This document shows positions 61,349-64,000 of a stretch of DNA of 64,000 nt, piece after piece (position 1 is the stretch's first letter; every line of letters starts with the position of its first letter). This DNA comes from CAZKUN01 sp964555935 (GTDB lineage Bacteria > Armatimonadota > Zipacnadia > Zipacnadales > VGFC01), in contig CAZKUN010000003.1 in NCBI GenBank assembly GCA_964555935.1, positions 1 through 64,000 of the forward strand, given 5' to 3'. Made by a program: the position numbers and the translations under genes. A model generated the notes under the pieces. The model saw nothing but the letters and a program-made list of their open reading frames with translations, was not told the origin of the DNA and made no database searches.

Positions 61349-62566
61349 ATGCGCAAGTTCGTCCAGATCGGCGCCGGGAAGATCGGACGCTCATTCGTGG
61401 CCCAGCTATTCTCCGCCGCCGGCTACGAGGTCGTCTTCAGCGAGGTCAACCAGGCAGTGATCGACGCCCTCAACGAGCGATGCGGATACTCCGTCGAGGT
61501 GAGAGACCGTGATCCACGCGTTCTCACCGTCCGCAACGCGCGCGCGATCGATGCCCGCGATACCGACGCGGTAGCGAAGGAACTCGCCGACTGCGACTGC
61601 GCCGCGACATCCGTCGGGCCTGATTACATCAGATTCACCTACCCGGGAATCGCGCGGGCGCTTCAGATCAGAGCCGAGGCGGGCGCGCCGCCGCTCGACG
61701 TTATCCTCGCCGAGAACCTCCGCGACGCCGCGGCAATCGTCCGTGAGGGCGTCCGAGAGCTGCTTCCCGAGGGCTTCCCGGTTGAGGATTGGCTTGGACT
61801 GGTTGAGACGAGCATCGGCAAGATGGTGCCGATCATGGACGCCGAGGCCGAGAAAAGCGACCCGCTCTTGGTCTACGCGGAGGCCTACAACAACCTCATC
61901 TGCGACGCGCGCGGGTTCCTGAACGGAGTGCCCGCCGTCGCCGGCCTCGACGCCAAGCAGAACATCAAGGCCTACGTCGACCGGAAGTCATTCATCCACA
62001 ATCTCGGGCATGCTCTGCTGGCGTACTTCGCCCACATCGAGGCGCCGGAGTTGGTCTACACGTGGGAAGCGATCGAGCACCCGCGCATCGGCGCCGCCAC
62101 GCGCGCGGGGATGATGGAATCGGCGCGCGCGCTCATCGTCGAGTACCCGTCCGAATTCGACGACCAGAACCAGGCCGCCCACATCGACGACCTGCTCTCG
62201 AGATTTGCCAACAAGGCGCTCGGCGATACGATCTACCGCGTGGGTCGTGATGTCCAGCGCAAGCTGGGGCCGGACGATCGCGTCATTGGCGCTCTGGTCT
62301 TCGACAAGGAGCACGGCGTCTCCGCGCCCGCCACCACCCTCTGCGCCGCTGCCGGGATGCTGTTCAAAGCGGCCGACGAAGCGGGCGAGATGTTCCACAA
62401 GGACGAGGCCTTCGCCGAGGAGATCTACCCTCGCGGCGCGGACCACGTCCTCCGCGAGATCTGTGGCCTGGATCCTTCCAGCAGGCTCTATGCCGACATC
62501 ACCCAGGCCCACGCTTCCGTCGTCGACGCCATCGCGTCCAACCGCTCGATTCTCGACCTCATCTGA
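61349..62566 (+). CDS. mtlD: Mannitol-1-phosphate 5-dehydrogenase-type enzyme
   Basis: ATG 61349 gives 405 residues. The Rossmann motif is VQIGAGKIGRSFVAQLF, and the polyol-specific long-chain dehydrogenase catalytic motif KxxxxNxxH is present as KSFIHNLGH near 213. FIGxGxxGR-like and ICDARGFLNG segments also fit MtlD. It should interconvert mannitol-1-phosphate and fructose-6-phosphate or a related polyol phosphate. No PTS gene is near. It is 9 bp upstream of the [2Fe-2S] gene. Confidence 0.82.
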   Translation: MRKFVQIGAGKIGRSFVAQLFSAAGYEVVFSEVNQAVIDALNERCGYSVEVRDRDPRVLTVRNARAIDARDTDAVAKELADCDCAATSVGPDYIRFTYPGIARALQIRAEAGAPPLDVILAENLRDAAAIVREGVRELLPEGFPVEDWLGLVETSIGKMVPIMDAEAEKSDPLLVYAEAYNNLICDARGFLNGVPAVAGLDAKQNIKAYVDRKSFIHNLGHALLAYFAHIEAPELVYTWEAIEHPRIGAATRAGMMESARALIVEYPSEFDDQNQAAHIDDLLSRFANKALGDTIYRVGRDVQRKLGPDDRVIGALVFDKEHGVSAPATTLCAAAGMLFKAADEAGEMFHKDEAFAEEIYPRGADHVLREICGLDPSSRLYADITQAHASVVDAIASNRSILDLI

Positions 62567-62575
62567 CCCGAACCA

Positions 62576-62911
62576 ATGACTCACCGAATCGACTCCCATC
62601 CCGTCCTCGGCGACCTTCCCTCGACCCAACTCGTCACCATCCACGTTGACGGCGAGCCAATCCAGGCGCGGGCGGGCGAGCCGATCGCCGCCGCGCTGCT
62701 GGCCGCCGGCAAGCGCGTCTTCCGCACCACCCAGAAACGCGAAGAGCCCCGCAGCGTCTTCTGCGCCATTGGTCGGTGTACGGACTGCGCGATGACGGTC
62801 GACGGCAGGCCGAACGTGCGCACCTGCGTCACGCCCGTTCAGGACGGCATGCGCGTCGAGACCCAGTCCGGCCTCGGCCGGTTCTCGGAGGCCGATGATG
62901 GAGCGCGCTGA
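62576..62911 (+). CDS. [2Fe-2S] ferredoxin-like subunit (HcnA/SoxA-N type)
   Basis: A 111-residue protein with a plant-type [2Fe-2S] site reduced to the HcnA form: Cys63, Cys68, Cys71 and Cys84 in CAIGRCTDC...RTC. VTIHVDGEPIQARAGEPIAA is the beta-grasp start. Such subunits partner an FAD protein in hydrogen cyanide synthase, opine or hydroxyproline dehydrogenases. The downstream gene encodes that partner and overlaps this one by 14 bp. Confidence 0.88.
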   Translation: MTHRIDSHPVLGDLPSTQLVTIHVDGEPIQARAGEPIAAALLAAGKRVFRTTQKREEPRSVFCAIGRCTDCAMTVDGRPNVRTCVTPVQDGMRVETQSGLGRFSEADDGAR

Positions 62912-64000
62912 GGTCGCCGTCGTGGGTTCTGGCCCGGCGGGCCTTTGCGCGGCCATTGCAGCCGCCGAGGCCGGCGCGCGAGTTGTCCTTCTCGACGAAA
63001 ACGACCGCCCCGGCGGCCAGCTCATCAAGCAGATCCATCGCTTCTTCGGCACGGCCGACCATCACGCGGGCGAGCGCGGCTACGAGATCGGCCGGAATCT
63101 CCTCAGCCAGGTCCGCCACCTCGGGGTCGACGTCCGCCTCAGCACGACTGTGTGGGGCACGTTCCCCGGCCCCCTCCTCGCCTGTGCAACCGACGATGGC
63201 CGTTCCTACCACCTCACCGCCGACCGCGTCATCCTTGCCACCGGAGCATCCGAACTCGCCATCGCCTTCCCCGGCTGGACGCTCCCGGGCGTCATGGGCG
63301 CCGGCGCCGCGCAGACACTCATCAACCTCCACCGCGTCCGCCCGGGATCGCGAGCCTTGGTCATCGGCTCGGGCAATGTCGGTCTAATCGTCAGCTACCA
63401 ACTCATCCAGGCCGGCGTCGAGGTCGCCGCCGTCGTCGAGGCCGCGCCCGAGGTCGGCGGATGGGATGTCCACGCCGCTCGCCTGCGCAGGACGGGCGTC
63501 CCGATCGTCACGTCTCACACGGTCGTCGAGGCCTTCGGCGACCAGCACGTCACGTCCGCCCGCATCGCTCAGACCGACGATTCGTGGCGCGCCATCCCCG
63601 GCACCGAACGTGACATCGACGTCGACCTCATCTGCCTCGCCGTGGGCCTCCGTCCACAGACCCAACTCGCCGGGATGCTCGAGCTTGAGATGGCCGATGA
63701 TCCCCGCCGCGGTGGCCGCGTCCCCGTCCGTGACCAGGCGATGCGCAGCTCGCACGAGCATGTGTACGTCGCCGGCGACCTCGGCATGATCTCCGAGGCC
63801 TCGATCGCCATGGAGGAGGGGCGCATTGCCGGTCGCGCCGCCGCCCAGTCTGTAAGCCACGGCGATGCCGCCGAGACCGACCGCCTCATCACCGAAGCCC
63901 GCGCGCGCATCGCGATCATCGATATCGACGTGAAGACCATGCCGCGTAGCGACGCGGAAACTCGGCGAGTTTCCCTTCCAGCCCGTCGGCCGTCCGCTCC
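62898..64000 (+). CDS. FAD-dependent oxidoreductase (HcnB-like), partial at the window end
   Basis: The start is ATG 62898 (or 62895) after GGAGG; the frame is open to base 64000, giving about 367 residues. The FAD site is VAVVGSGPAGLCAAIAAAEA, the second nucleotide motif is ALVIGSGNVGLIVSYQLI, and VYVAGDLGMISEASIAMEEG is the C-terminal FAD motif. This is the HcnB/opine-oxidase B group. The last visible 20 or so residues are encoded by the repeat at 63941-63988, which reads through in this frame, so the C-terminus may be unusual or the gene may end just beyond. Confidence 0.88.
   Translation, partial: MERAEVAVVGSGPAGLCAAIAAAEAGARVVLLDENDRPGGQLIKQIHRFFGTADHHAGERGYEIGRNLLSQVRHLGVDVRLSTTVWGTFPGPLLACATDDGRSYHLTADRVILATGASELAIAFPGWTLPGVMGAGAAQTLINLHRVRPGSRALVIGSGNVGLIVSYQLIQAGVEVAAVVEAAPEVGGWDVHAARLRRTGVPIVTSHTVVEAFGDQHVTSARIAQTDDSWRAIPGTERDIDVDLICLAVGLRPQTQLAGMLELEMADDPRRGGRVPVRDQAMRSSHEHVYVAGDLGMISEASIAMEEGRIAGRAAAQSVSHGDAAETDRLITEARARIAIIDIDVKTMPRSDAETRRVSLPARRPSA
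63941..63988. repeat. Dispersed element copy B (also at 51611-51658)
   Basis: It aligns with copy A through GCGTAG, GACG, GGAAACTC, GAGTTTCC and CAGCCCGTC, two bases shorter in the hairpin loop and one longer before it. In this copy the TAG is out of frame with the FAD protein, so the coding frame passes through the element. Confidence 0.75.

Noticed and set aside
1..64000. CRISPR arrays, tRNA or rRNA genes, transposases, phage genes
   Set aside because: No repeat-spacer pattern, RNA gene or recombinase was found; the intergenic gaps are too short for most of these.

Overview
The window is GC-rich bacterial chromosome, densely packed, with short intergenic gaps, many 1-35 bp start/stop overlaps and frequent GTG/TTG starts behind clear GGAG-type ribosome binding sites. 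No rRNA, tRNA, CRISPR array, transposase or phage gene was seen. The mix of URO-D paralogues, AP-endonuclease-family sugar isomerases, a beta-mannosidase, LamG-type secreted proteins, a giant BcrAD/BadF activase and TldD/TldE looks like an uncultured environmental lineage such as Armatimonadota, Hydrogenedentota, Sumerlaeota or Latescibacterota. That placement is inference from gene content only; there is no marker gene here that decides it.

Layout. 1-9.5 kb: two URO-D-fold genes around a THEP1-type NTPase, a sugar isomerase, a spore-photoproduct-lyase-like radical SAM protein, a translationally coupled beta-mannosidase/MFS transporter pair, and an ECF sigma factor fused to a degenerate receiver domain. 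9.5-16 kb: a dicarboxylate-type symporter, a 1,411-residue two-headed activase of the 2-hydroxyacyl-CoA dehydratase type, and a strong terminator. 16.2-26.4 kb, minus strand: an apparent eight-gene operon encoding a secreted two-domain protein, two anchored beta-propeller proteins, an ABC-2 exporter whose two permeases each carry a different extra soluble domain, then TldD and TldE. 26.4-32.3 kb: a 1,091-residue secreted protein and an exported nitrilase-fold hydrolase, facing three small genes.

32.6-43.2 kb: more sugar isomerases, a ceramidase-like protein, a CpsB-type phosphatase, a GATase/Nudix pair, an aldose-epimerase-like protein, an orphan DNA methyltransferase, and a two-gene DUF488 module with an extra SocA/Panacea-like domain. 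43.3-53.5 kb, plus strand: mgtE, an M20 peptidase, an SGNH hydrolase, alr, thrB, three tandem paralogous two-TM/PH-like proteins, a class III aminotransferase, a LysE-type exporter and hisG. 53.6-58.6 kb: a riboflavin operon (ribD-ribE-ribBA-ribH) followed by an HtrA protease; the RibB half of RibBA has lost its catalytic residues. 58.6-64 kb: a secreted LamG-esterase, a mannitol-1-phosphate-type dehydrogenase and an HcnA/HcnB-like oxidoreductase pair that runs off the window.

Dispersed palindromic elements beginning GTAGG, and a second element shared by 51.6 kb and 63.9 kb, sit at gene ends and in places supply the stop codon. The features most likely to be new biology are the exporter operon, the sigma/pseudo-receiver fusion, the DUF488 module and the degenerate RibB.
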